DNA of 64,000 nt from contig NZ_CP092915.1 in the NCBI RefSeq assembly GCF_022557175.1, positions 5,332,001-5,396,000 on the forward strand, written 5' to 3'. The notes under the pieces are model-generated. The model saw nothing but the letters and a program-made list of their open reading frames with translations. It searched no databases and had not been told where the DNA came from. The position numbers and the translations under genes are program-made. Positions 52,112-62,156 of this stretch are shown here, piece by piece (position 1 is the stretch's first letter; each line of letters opens with the position of its first letter). This DNA comes from Mycolicibacterium sp. YH-1 (lineage in GTDB: Bacteria; Actinomycetota; Actinomycetes; Mycobacteriales; Mycobacteriaceae).

Positions 52112-53035
52112 ATGACCCCAGCCAAGCCTCCTCGGCAGCCAGCGGGTGCCATCTCGACGATCCTGGGCGGGTTGCGTCGCGCACCCCGCCAGATCCGAAG
52201 GGGTTCCCGCGACGTCATCGAGAACGCGGTGTCGCAGCTGTTCGACGCCGCGGTCCAACCGCATGGCATCGAGTCCTCCGGCGAGTACCGCATCGAGGAG
52301 CTGGCCCGGCTGGCAGGCACCACCACACGCAACATCAGGGTGTACCGCGACCGCGGTCTGTTGCATCCGCCGCTGCGGGTCGGCCGCATCGCGTTGTTCA
52401 ACGACACCCACCTGACCCGACTACGCCTCATCACCTCGATGCTCGATCGGGGCTACAACATCGCGCATGTCAACGAGATGTTGTCGGCGTGGGAACAGGG
52501 CAAGGACCTCGGCGACATGCTCGGCCTGGAGTCCGCGATCGCCGGCAGCTGGGCCACCGAACGGCCTGAGCGGATGTCGGAGACAGAGGCCCGGCAGCTG
52601 GTCAATGACGATGACGCATTCGAGCGGATGCTGGGCAACGGGGTGCTCAAACGCGATCCCGACGACGCCGACCGGATAACCGTGGTGCGCCCCAAGCTGA
52701 TCGAGATCTTCAACGAGATCCACGAATACGGTGTCGCCACCTCCAAGCTCGTCGACCTGCACGAGCAGATCACCCCGCTCATCGACCAGATCAGCGGACT
52801 GCTCGTGGCTGCCGGAGTCGAGCACGTCGTCGATCGACTCAAGCCCGGTGCGGTGCTGCCACCGGATACCGAACTCGCCGAACTGATCACGATGCTGGTG
52901 CGGTTCCGCACGCAGGCGGTCAGTGCGGTGACGGCGACGCTGGCCTTCTCGATCGAGTCGACCATCGAATCGGCGGTGAGTCAGATCCTCGGCGACTTCA
53001 TCGCCAAGGAGGCCGAGCGCGAGCCCGAGGCCTGA
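52112..53035 (+). CDS. MerR-family transcriptional regulator
   Basis: 307 residues. MerR winged helix at about 58-125: YRIEELARLAGTTTRNIRVY, RDRGLLHPPLRVGRIALFND and RLRLITSMLDRGYNIAHVNE. The following 180 residues are helical with an amphipathic stretch (LVDLHEQITPLIDQISGLLV), no Cys-based metal site. The first 57 residues are basic and unusual for the family. It begins 2 bp after the monooxygenase stop, hence cotranscribed with and probably regulating the MymA-like operon, perhaps via the palindrome at 47750. Confidence 0.85.
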   Translation: MTPAKPPRQPAGAISTILGGLRRAPRQIRRGSRDVIENAVSQLFDAAVQPHGIESSGEYRIEELARLAGTTTRNIRVYRDRGLLHPPLRVGRIALFNDTHLTRLRLITSMLDRGYNIAHVNEMLSAWEQGKDLGDMLGLESAIAGSWATERPERMSETEARQLVNDDDAFERMLGNGVLKRDPDDADRITVVRPKLIEIFNEIHEYGVATSKLVDLHEQITPLIDQISGLLVAAGVEHVVDRLKPGAVLPPDTELAELITMLVRFRTQAVSAVTATLAFSIESTIESAVSQILGDFIAKEAEREPEA

Positions 53036-53054
53036 CGGTCCCTGCGGCCCGCCG

Positions 53055-54614
53055 TCACTCCCACTCGATGGTGCCCGGCGGCTTGCTCGTCACGTCGAGC
53101 ACCACCCGGTTGACCTCGGGCACCTCGTTGGTGATCCGCGTCGAGATGCGTTCCAGCACTCCGTAGGGCACCCGCGTCCAGTCCGCGGTCATGGCGTCCT
53201 CGCTCGACACCGGGCGCAGCACGATCGGATGACCGTAGGTGCGTCCGTCACCCTGCACGCCGACGGACCGCACATCAGCCAGCAGCACCACCGGGCACTG
53301 CCAGATCTGGTTGTCCAGACCCGCCGCGGTGAGTTCCTCGCGCGCGATGGAGTCCGCCCGACGCAGCGTGTCCAGCCGCGACGCAGTCACCTCGCCGACG
53401 ATCCGGATGGCCAGACCTGGTCCCGGGAAGGGTTGGCGCGCAACGATTTCCTCGGGTACTCCGAGTTCGCGCCCGACGGCGCGCACCTCGTCCTTGAACA
53501 GCAGCCGCAACGGTTCGACGAGCTTGAACTTCAGGTCGGCGGGCAGACCGCCCACGTTGTGGTGGCTCTTGATGTTCGCCGCACCGGTACCGCCGCCCGA
53601 CTCCACGACATCCGGATACAGCGTGCCCTGGACCAGGAACTCGACGTCCGGTCCACCGTCTTCGACGATCTTGCGCACCGCACCCTCGAACGCGCGGATG
53701 AACTCGCGGCCGATGATCTTGCGCTTGCCCTCGGGGTTGGTCACACCGGACAGCGTCTCGAGGAACCGTTCCTCGGCGTCCACTGTGACGAGTTTCGCGC
53801 CCGTCGCCGCGACGAAGTCGCGTTGCACCTGACCGCGCTCGCCGGCGCGCAGCAGGCCGTGGTCCACGAACACACACGTCAGGCGATCACCGATGGCCTT
53901 CTGGACTATCGCAGCCGCAACGGCGGAGTCCACGCCGCCGGACAGCGCACAGATCGCCCGGCCGTCGCCGATCTGGGTGCGGACCTGTTCGACGAGTGCG
54001 TCGGCGATATTGGCCGCAGTCCACGTCGAGCCGATCCCGGCGAAGTCGTGCAGGAACCGGCTCAGAATCTGCTGCCCGTGCGGCGTGTGCAGAACCTCGG
54101 GGTGGTACTGCACCCCGGCGAGACGACGGCCGCGGTCCTCGAACGCCGCGACCGGCGCCCCGGCACTGGTGGCGACGACATCGAAACCGGTGGGCGCCTC
54201 GGTGACGGCGTCACCGTGGCTCATCCACACCGGCTGGCTCTCCGGCAGGTCCGAATGGAGCTGTCCCCCGGTGACATTGAGCGTCGTGCGGCCGTACTCG
54301 CTGGTGCCGGTGTGCGCGACCGTACCGCCGAGGGCCTGGGCCATCGCCTGGAAGCCGTAGCAGATACCGAAGACCGGGATCCCGAGATCGAACAGCGCCG
54401 GGTCGAGCCGAGGCGCCCCTTCGGCGTACACGCTGGCGGGGCCGCCGGACAGGACGATCGCCTGAGGGTCCTTGGCCTTGATCTCCTCGATGGTCGCGTT
54501 GTGCGGGATCACCTCGGAGTAGACCCGCGCTTCGCGGACACGTCGCGCGATGAGCTGCGCGTACTGCGCGCCGAAGTCGACGACCAGGACGGGGCGGGGG
54601 GCTGCAGATTCCAC
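53055..54614 (-). CDS. guaA: GMP synthase (glutamine-hydrolysing)
   Basis: 519 residues. N-terminal glutamine amidotransferase with Cys85 ([10 protein letters not shown]) and the His-Glu pair in [12 protein letters not shown]-pyrophosphatase domain with the PP-loop [14 protein letters not shown]-terminal dimerisation domain with [14 protein letters not shown] and KPPGTIEWE. Converts XMP to GMP using glutamine and ATP. GTG start at 54614. Conserved-gene anchor for this part of the chromosome, converging with the MerR-like gene. Confidence 0.98.
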   Translation of the reverse strand: MESAAPRPVLVVDFGAQYAQLIARRVREARVYSEVIPHNATIEEIKAKDPQAIVLSGGPASVYAEGAPRLDPALFDLGIPVFGICYGFQAMAQALGGTVAHTGTSEYGRTTLNVTGGQLHSDLPESQPVWMSHGDAVTEAPTGFDVVATSAGAPVAAFEDRGRRLAGVQYHPEVLHTPHGQQILSRFLHDFAGIGSTWTAANIADALVEQVRTQIGDGRAICALSGGVDSAVAAAIVQKAIGDRLTCVFVDHGLLRAGERGQVQRDFVAATGAKLVTVDAEERFLETLSGVTNPEGKRKIIGREFIRAFEGAVRKIVEDGGPDVEFLVQGTLYPDVVESGGGTGAANIKSHHNVGGLPADLKFKLVEPLRLLFKDEVRAVGRELGVPEEIVARQPFPGPGLAIRIVGEVTASRLDTLRRADSIAREELTAAGLDNQIWQCPVVLLADVRSVGVQGDGRTYGHPIVLRPVSSEDAMTADWTRVPYGVLERISTRITNEVPEVNRVVLDVTSKPPGTIEWE

Positions 54615-54637
54615 CCGGTCAGTCTAGTGGTGCCCAA

Positions 54638-55465
54638 TCAGCGCGGATTGGTGACAACGAGTTCGTGGTCACCGGTCTGCCACGCCTGCTCGAACACGTC
54701 CATGGTCACCTGTTCACCGCGGGTGTCCTCGCCGCCGCTGTCCCCGAGGTAGACGATGTCGTTGTCGACGTCGATCGCCGCGACGGTGATCAGATGACTG
54801 CAGTTGGTTCGGTCGCCCTCGGTGTCCCAGATGATCTTCGAGTTCACACAGACGATGGCCTGCTGGCCATTGCCCAGGTAGTCCATGAGCGCCTCGATGC
54901 CCGTCTCAGTCCCACCGTCGTCAGCGACGAAGTCGTTGGTGTATTCAGCGCCGATTCCGTACTGATCCAGCAACAGGAGCAGGTCTTTCGTGCACGTCCC
55001 GTGGCCGACTCCGCCGTCGGCCGGGTCGATGCTCTCGTCGTACACCGGCTCACCCGGTGAGCACTTGCTGGGCGTGTTGGCCGCAAGGTCGATTATCTGA
55101 CGCTCGGTCGGGGGCTGGTCGGTGATCTCACCGATGACGGCCCGCGTTGCCATCAGCCCGCAGTCACCCTCGGACTGCTGCTCCCAGTTCCGGGTCGCGG
55201 CGTCGGGGTCGCCGTAGACCCCGCTGTACTCGTTGGGACCGTCCTGCTCGTCCCGGGCGGCGACGGACGCCTCAATCTTCGCGCGGTCCCCACCCGGCTT
55301 CGGCCGGGCGACCTCGGTACAACCCCAGTTCGACTCGGCGGCCGCATCACTTGTCGTCTCAGCTGGGGGCGAGTCCGAGCCGCAGGCAGCACCGAAGAAG
55401 GCAGCCGCGGCGGCCAGGCAGATAGCGACCCGTCGGGCTCGCCGACTGTTTGAAATGACAACCAT
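54638..55465 (-). CDS. Exported lipoprotein with C39-like (papain-fold) domain
   Basis: 275 residues. Basic start, hydrophobic helix and lipobox GAAC (Cys28) mark a lipoprotein. The mature part has WEQQSEGDCGLMATRAVIGE, where a Gln followed by a Cys resembles the oxyanion/nucleophile pair of C39-type papain-fold peptidases; SHLITVAAIDVDND offers the His and YLGDSGG the Asp. Protease or transpeptidase-like activity outside the cell is inferred, not shown. Follows guaA upstream by 23 bp on the same strand; expression link unclear. Confidence 0.72.
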   Translation of the reverse strand: MVVISNSRRARRVAICLAAAAAFFGAACGSDSPPAETTSDAAAESNWGCTEVARPKPGGDRAKIEASVAARDEQDGPNEYSGVYGDPDAATRNWEQQSEGDCGLMATRAVIGEITDQPPTERQIIDLAANTPSKCSPGEPVYDESIDPADGGVGHGTCTKDLLLLLDQYGIGAEYTNDFVADDGGTETGIEALMDYLGNGQQAIVCVNSKIIWDTEGDRTNCSHLITVAAIDVDNDIVYLGDSGGEDTRGEQVTMDVFEQAWQTGDHELVVTNPR

Positions 55466-55520
55466 CGACAGAAACTAACAAAGCAGGTCGCCCCCTGGCG
55501 GGCCTTTACTGACGCAGCCG

Positions 55521-56087
55521 TCACCGAGGTTCGGTGAGATCGGCTGCCGCCGCGGCTATGGACTCGCGAACGACGGCGTCGTCGACCGCGTCCAGGCCGA
55601 GCGCGGTGCGCAGAAAGGGCTGGAAGAGATGCCAGCCGAGTTGCAGTGCAACGACGTTCGCGGCCGCGAGCTTGGCGCTGGTGTCGTCATCGAAGCGGGG
55701 GCGGAGCTGCTCGAGTAGTTCGGTCAGATTCGGGAAGCTGCTCTGCAACTGCCCCACCGGATAGCCGTCCAGCAGCGCGCGAGCCATCACCCGAAAGTGC
55801 CGGCCAGCAGCCTGTTCGATCTCCGCCTGCGTCGCGCCGGCGCGGCGCAGGTCGGTGATGTTGCCCGCGAGGTGATCGAGAACCGAACCGACGAGGCGGT
55901 CCTTGGTACCGAAGTGACGGAACACCAGCCCGTGGTTGACCTTCGACCGTGTCGCGACATCGCGGATCGAGGTGGCGGCCGGCCCCCGTTCCGCGAACAA
56001 CTCGGATGCGGCCTCGAGCACCGCTGCCGCCACTTCCTCACGCCCCACCGGGGCCGCGACCTGCTTGGATGGCGGCCGTGTAGTCAT
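55521..56087 (-). CDS. TetR family repressor (Rv3405c-like)
   Basis: 188 residues. Helix-turn-helix VLEAASELFAERGPAATSIR, DVATRSKVNHGLVFRHFGTK and a C-terminal domain of the short TetR type. Divergent from the 2-oxoglutarate dioxygenase; in M. tuberculosis the matching pair is Rv3405c-Rv3406, where loss of the repressor raises the dioxygenase. The ATG at 56087 lies inside one of two operator copies, so autorepression is likely. Confidence 0.9.
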   Translation of the reverse strand: MTTRPPSKQVAAPVGREEVAAAVLEAASELFAERGPAATSIRDVATRSKVNHGLVFRHFGTKDRLVGSVLDHLAGNITDLRRAGATQAEIEQAAGRHFRVMARALLDGYPVGQLQSSFPNLTELLEQLRPRFDDDTSAKLAAANVVALQLGWHLFQPFLRTALGLDAVDDAVVRESIAAAAADLTEPR

Positions 56088-56097
56088 CTGGCTACAC
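56078..56097. promoter_or_regulatory. TetR operator copy 1 (over repressor start)
   Basis: GTGTAGTCA (56078-56086), 2-bp spacer, TGGCTACAC (56089-56097); one mismatch to perfect symmetry. Covers the repressor's start codon. Same sequence as copy 2 except at that position and the spacer. Confidence 0.85.
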
Positions 56098-56109
56098 TAG
56101 CCGAGGCAT

Positions 56110-56131
56110 GGTGTAGTCACTTGACTACACC
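56110..56131. promoter_or_regulatory. TetR operator copy 2 (upstream of dioxygenase)
   Basis: Perfect inverted repeat GGTGTAGTCA (56110-56119), CT, TGACTACACC (56122-56131). Centre lies 33 bp from that of copy 1, about three helical turns, 24 bp before the dioxygenase start. Confidence 0.88.
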
Positions 56132-56155
56132 GCACCGAGTGAACGAGGAGACCAC

Positions 56156-57043
56156 ATGACATCGGCCCCGACCATCACCAAGCTCGGCAGCCGCATCGGC
56201 GCCCGCGTCGATGGGGTGGCTCTCGACGGCGACCTGCCCAAGGACACCGTCGCGACAATCCGCGCCGCCCTGCTGGAACACCGGGTGATCTTCTTCCGCG
56301 GCCAGGACCAGCTCGACGACGAGCGCCAGAACGCGTTCGCACGACTGCTGGGAACCCCGGTCGGGCACCATGCCCTCAAGCAGGACGGTGCCCCGCTCAT
56401 CACGCCGATCGACTCCGAGTACGCCAAGGCAACCCGCTGGCACACCGACGTCACGTTCGTCCCCGACTACCCCTCCGCATCGATCCTGCGCGCCGTGACA
56501 CTGCCCGAATACGGCGGCTCGACGCTGTGGGCATCCACGGCCGCGGCCTACGACGCGCTGCCCGCGCCGCTCAAGACACTCACCGAGAATCTGTGGGCCG
56601 TGCACAGTAATCGGTACGACTACGCCGCCGCGCCTGTGGCCGAAGTGAACGACGAGCAGCAGCGATTGCGCGACGCCTTCATGAAGCCCGACTTCCGCAC
56701 CGAGCATCCGGTGGTACGGGTTCATCCCGAGACCGGTGAGCGCACCCTGCTGGCCGGAGACTTCGTCCGCGGATTCCTCGGCCTGGACAGCCATGAGTCA
56801 CAGACCCTGCTCGACTTGCTACAGCGTCGGATCACCATGCCCGAGAACACCATCCGATGGAACTGGGCACTGGGCGACGTCGCCATCTGGGACAACCGGG
56901 CCACCCAGCACCGCGCGGTCGACGACTACGACAATCAGCGCCGCGTCATGCACCGGGTGACGCTGACCGGCGACGTGCCCGTCGACGTGCACGGGCAGTC
57001 CAGCCGCCCGCTCGCCGACGCAGCACTGCTGGTGGCGAGCTGA
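56156..57043 (+). CDS. Fe(II)/2-oxoglutarate dioxygenase, alkylsulfatase type (Rv3406-like)
   Basis: 295 residues of the TauD/TfdA family. Iron ligands His96, Asp98 (RWHTDVTF) and His252 ([10 protein letters not shown]); Arg263/Arg267 region ([10 protein letters not shown]) binds 2-oxoglutarate. Length and context match Rv3406, which cleaves alkyl sulfates to aldehyde and sulfate. ATG at 56156 with GAGGAG upstream. Controlled by the divergent TetR through the two operators. Confidence 0.93.
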   Translation: MTSAPTITKLGSRIGARVDGVALDGDLPKDTVATIRAALLEHRVIFFRGQDQLDDERQNAFARLLGTPVGHHALKQDGAPLITPIDSEYAKATRWHTDVTFVPDYPSASILRAVTLPEYGGSTLWASTAAAYDALPAPLKTLTENLWAVHSNRYDYAAAPVAEVNDEQQRLRDAFMKPDFRTEHPVVRVHPETGERTLLAGDFVRGFLGLDSHESQTLLDLLQRRITMPENTIRWNWALGDVAIWDNRATQHRAVDDYDNQRRVMHRVTLTGDVPVDVHGQSSRPLADAALLVAS

Positions 57044-57052
57044 GCCGGTCGA

Positions 57053-58789
57053 TCAGCCTGCGGAGCTGACCGGCTCGATCGGCAACCGCCGCAGGGCCGC
57101 AGGCGCTGTCGCCGGCACGACCGGATGTCCGGGCGCGACCGGCGCCAGCCTGCGGTACGGGTCCCCCTGATCGGGTCGCAGATCGTTCTCACCCTTGTTC
57201 GGCCAGAGCGAGGCGGCCCGTTCAGCCTGCGCGGTGATCGACAGCGATGGGTTCACCCCGAGGTTGGCCGAGATCGACGCACCGTCCATGACGTGCAGCG
57301 TCGGGTAGTTGTACACCCGCTGATACGGGTCGATGACACCGTGCTCGGGGCTGTCACCGATCGCGGCGCCGCCGAGGAAGTGCGCGGTCAGCGGGATGTT
57401 GAACAGCTCCCCCCACGTGCCTCCGGCAACGCCGTTGATCTTCCTGGCGATACGCCGGGTGACCTCATTGCCCGCCGGGATCCACGTCGGGTTCGGCTCA
57501 CCGTGGCCCTGCTTGCTGTCCAACATGCGGAAGCCGAACTTCGTCTTCCTGGTGAAGGTGGTGATCGAGTTGTCCAAGTGCTGCATGACCAGCGCGATCA
57601 CGGTGCGCTCGCTCCACTGCCTGGGATTGAGCATTCGCAGCATCTGCTTCGGATCCTCGCCCGCCTGATCCAGCAGCTGCCGCCACCGCGGGGTGTCAGT
57701 GCCCTGCGGTCCGGTGCCGTCTGTCATCAGCGTCTGCAGCAGACCCATCGCGTTCGAGCCCTTGCCGTAACGCACGGGTTCGACGTGGGTGTCGCTCGTC
57801 GGGTGGATCGACGACGTGATCGCCACACCGTGAGTGAGGTCGTACTCGCCGGTGACCTTCAGGGTGGCGGCGCCGACGATGGACTCCGAGTTGGTCCGCG
57901 TCAGCACGCCGAGCTTGTCGGACAGCTTGGGCAGCTTGCCCTTGTCACGCATCTTGAACAACAGCTTCTGCGTGCCATAGGTGCCCGCGGCGAGGACGAC
58001 GTGGCGCGCCGTGAACGTCTTGCGCCTGCGGCGCAGCTTGCTGCCGGTGCGCGCGGTGCGCACCTCCCACAGCCCGTCTGGGCGCTGTTCGAAACCGGTG
58101 ACGATGGTCAGCGGATGCACCTGTGCGCCAGCCGATTCCGCTAATCCCAGGTAGTTCTTGAGCAGAGTGTTCTTGGCACCGTACCGGCAGCCCGTCATGC
58201 ATGCTCCGCACTCAAGACAGCCTGTCCGCGCCGGGCCCGCACCGCCGAAGTACGGGTCGGGCACCGTCTTGCCCGGCACCTTCTCGCCATCGGGCCCGAA
58301 GAACACACCGACGGGCGTCGGGACGAACGTGTCGCCGACACCCATATCGTCGGCGACCTCCTTCATGATGCGGTCGGCATCGGTGAACGTCGGGTTGGTC
58401 ACGACGCCGAGCATCCGCTGAGCCTGGTCATAGTGCGGCATGAGCTCGGCGCGCCAGTCGGTGATGTCCTTCCACTGCGCGTCGTTGAAGAACGGGTCCG
58501 GCGGCACGTACAGCGTGTTGGCGTAGTTGAGCGAACCGCCTCCGACACCGGCGCCGGCCAGGATCATCACGTTGCGCAGCAAGTGGATGCGCTGGATGCC
58601 GTACATGCCGAACTGCGGCGCCCACAGGAACTTACGCAGGTTCCACGATGTCTTCGCGAAGTCCGCGTCCTCATAGCGCCGGCCGGCCTCCAGCACGCCG
58701 ACTCGGTAGCCCTTCTCGGTGAGCCGCAGCGCGCTGACGCTGCCCCCGAAGCCCGAGCCGATGATCAGGACGTCGTAGTCAGGATCCAT
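57053..58789 (-). CDS. choD: GMC oxidoreductase ChoD (cholesterol oxidase-like)
   Basis: 578 residues. N-terminal ADP-binding VLIIGSGFGGSVSALRLTEK, FAD contact AGAGVGGGSLNYANTLYVPP, a four-Cys segment CLECGACMTGCRYGAKNT unusual for GMC enzymes but typical of this subgroup, and the C-terminal HFLGGAAIGDSPEHGV plus NLGVNPSLSITAQAERAA that carries catalytic His/Asn. Named after M. tuberculosis Rv3409c; true cholesterol oxidase activity is doubtful in mycobacteria. A 14-bp palindrome lies 16 bp upstream of the ATG. Confidence 0.9.
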   Translation of the reverse strand: MDPDYDVLIIGSGFGGSVSALRLTEKGYRVGVLEAGRRYEDADFAKTSWNLRKFLWAPQFGMYGIQRIHLLRNVMILAGAGVGGGSLNYANTLYVPPDPFFNDAQWKDITDWRAELMPHYDQAQRMLGVVTNPTFTDADRIMKEVADDMGVGDTFVPTPVGVFFGPDGEKVPGKTVPDPYFGGAGPARTGCLECGACMTGCRYGAKNTLLKNYLGLAESAGAQVHPLTIVTGFEQRPDGLWEVRTARTGSKLRRRRKTFTARHVVLAAGTYGTQKLLFKMRDKGKLPKLSDKLGVLTRTNSESIVGAATLKVTGEYDLTHGVAITSSIHPTSDTHVEPVRYGKGSNAMGLLQTLMTDGTGPQGTDTPRWRQLLDQAGEDPKQMLRMLNPRQWSERTVIALVMQHLDNSITTFTRKTKFGFRMLDSKQGHGEPNPTWIPAGNEVTRRIARKINGVAGGTWGELFNIPLTAHFLGGAAIGDSPEHGVIDPYQRVYNYPTLHVMDGASISANLGVNPSLSITAQAERAASLWPNKGENDLRPDQGDPYRRLAPVAPGHPVVPATAPAALRRLPIEPVSSAG

Positions 58790-58804
58790 GCCAACAGTAT
58801 GAAC

Positions 58805-58818
58805 TTACCGACCGGTAA
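58805..58818. promoter_or_regulatory. Palindrome upstream of choD
   Basis: TTACCG (58805-58810), AC, CGGTAA (58813-58818), a perfect inverted repeat 16 bp before the choD start, similar to ACCGACCGGT-type operators of TetR regulators. Confidence 0.6.
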
Positions 58819-58849
58819 CTAGCTAGACAGGGGACCCTAACTTGTAAAG

Positions 58850-59986
58850 CTAGCTGCCGACGGCCAGACCGACCTTCTGGAACTCCTTGAGATCGCAGTA
58901 CCCGGCCTTGGCCATCGCGCGGCGTAGACCGCCGACGAGGTTCAGCGACCCGAACGGGTCATCGGATGGCCCGGACAGCACCTGCGCCAAGGACGGCCGC
59001 TCACCCAACGCGACCTGCAGCAGCGCACCACGCGGCAATGACGGGTGCGCGGCGGCCGACGGCCAGAACCAGCCGCCGCCCTGTGACTCCTCGGCGGCGG
59101 CGAGCGGTGTGCCCAGCACCACGGCGTCGGCGCCGCACGCGATGGCCTTGGCCAGCTCGCCTGAGGTGTGGATGTCGCCGTCGGCGAGCACGTGCACGTA
59201 GCGGCCGCCGGTCTCATCGAGATACTCCCGCCGCGCGGCGGCGGCGTCGGCGATCGCGGTCGCCATGGGCACGCTGATGCCCAGCACCTCATCACTGGTG
59301 GTGACACCGGCGGTGGAACCGTAGCCGACGATGACGCCTGCGGCTCCGGTGCGCATCAGATGCAATGCCGTGCGGTGATCGAGCACGCCGCCAGCCACGA
59401 CGGGCACGTCCAGTTCGGAGATGAATGTCTTGAGGTTCAGCGGCTCGCCATCGGACGCGACCCGCTCGGCCGAGATGATGGTGCCCTGGATGACCAGCAG
59501 GTCGATACCCGCCGCCACCAGCGTGGGGGTCAATGCCTGCGCGTTCTGCGGGCTGACCCGCACCGCGGTGACAACGCCGGCGTCTCGGATGCGCATGACC
59601 GCGGCACCGAGCAGCTCGGGATCCAGTGGGGCGGCGTGCAACTGCTGAAGCATCCGGATCGCCGCCGTCGGATCAGGCTCCTTGGCCGCGACCTCGATCA
59701 CCTCGGCGACCCTGGCCTCGACGTCGGCGTGCCTGCCGATCAGGCCCTCGCCGTTGAGCACGCCCAGCCCACCCTGCTTGCCCAGTTCGATGGCGAACTC
59801 GGGCGAGACCAAGGCGTCGGTGGGATGGGAGACGACCGGGATCTCGAAGCGGTAGGCATCGAGCTGCCATGTCGTCGACACGTCCTGCGAGGACCGGGTT
59901 CGCCTCGACGGCACGATGTTGATGTCGTCGAGTTCATAGGTCCGTCGGGCGTTTCTGCCCAACCCGATTTCAACCATGTCACGCAT
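58850..59986 (-). CDS. guaB3: GuaB3, IMP dehydrogenase-like protein without catalytic Cys
   Basis: 378 residues, IMPDH/GMPR TIM barrel without CBS domains. Motifs: YELDDINIVPSRRTRSSQDV at the N terminus, VVSHPTDALVSPEFAIELG, VVAGGVLDHRTALHLMRTGA and VIVGYGSTAGVTTSDE. The last corresponds to the GxGSxCxTR loop of IMPDH but has no Cys, so normal IMP oxidation is unlikely. ATG at 59986 (a second at 59977). Sits 21 bp after guaB2 on the same strand, as in all mycobacteria I know. Function unresolved. Confidence 0.93.
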   Translation of the reverse strand: MRDMVEIGLGRNARRTYELDDINIVPSRRTRSSQDVSTTWQLDAYRFEIPVVSHPTDALVSPEFAIELGKQGGLGVLNGEGLIGRHADVEARVAEVIEVAAKEPDPTAAIRMLQQLHAAPLDPELLGAAVMRIRDAGVVTAVRVSPQNAQALTPTLVAAGIDLLVIQGTIISAERVASDGEPLNLKTFISELDVPVVAGGVLDHRTALHLMRTGAAGVIVGYGSTAGVTTSDEVLGISVPMATAIADAAAARREYLDETGGRYVHVLADGDIHTSGELAKAIACGADAVVLGTPLAAAEESQGGGWFWPSAAAHPSLPRGALLQVALGERPSLAQVLSGPSDDPFGSLNLVGGLRRAMAKAGYCDLKEFQKVGLAVGS

Positions 59987-60007
59987 GCTGACTAGATTCC
60001 CCCGGCC

Positions 60008-61585
<1,578 letters not shown>

Positions 61586-61731
61586 TTAGGTGTCCATCTT
61601 ATCGGCACGTACCCACGTGATCTGGTTCACGCCAGATCATGCTCGACTGATCTTGGAATCCGACGCCAACACTCCCCCACGGCGGCGTGGACGGCTGGCG
61701 CGATAGCCGCGCCGCTGCGTAGTGTGGAACC

Positions 61732-62139
61732 GTGCGTGATCACCTGCCGCCGGGTCTGCCGCCGGACCCGTTTGCCGACGACCCATGTGATCCGTCTGCT
61801 GCGCTCGATGCGATCGAGCCCGGCCAGCCGCTGGACCCGCAGGAACGCATCGCGGTTGAGGCCGATCTCGCCGACCTGGCGGTATACGAGGCCCTGTTGG
61901 CCCACAAGGGCATTCGCGGCCTGGTTGTCTGCTGCGACGAGTGCCAGCAGGACCACTACCACGACTGGGACATGCTGCGCGCAAACCTGCTGCAGCTTCT
62001 GGTCGACGGTACGGTCCGTCCCCACGAGCCGGCGTACGATCCGGAACCCGACGCCTACGTGACGTGGGACTACTGCCGCGGTTACGCGGATGCCTCGCTC
62101 AACGAGGCGACATCGTCGGACTCCGACGGCTATCGCTGA
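61732..62139 (+). CDS. DUF5319 family protein (Rv3412-like)
   Basis: 135 residues, acidic and conserved in actinobacteria. Starts at a GTG (61732). The central GLVVCCDECQQDHYHDWDML has two or three Cys with His residues nearby, suggesting a metal site, but no function is known. It is always found next to guaB2 and rsdA-sigD. Its stop lies 17 bp from the convergent rsdA stop. Confidence 0.88.
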   Translation: MRDHLPPGLPPDPFADDPCDPSAALDAIEPGQPLDPQERIAVEADLADLAVYEALLAHKGIRGLVVCCDECQQDHYHDWDMLRANLLQLLVDGTVRPHEPAYDPEPDAYVTWDYCRGYADASLNEATSSDSDGYR

Positions 62140-62156
62140 CGGCGTAACCGCTCAGC

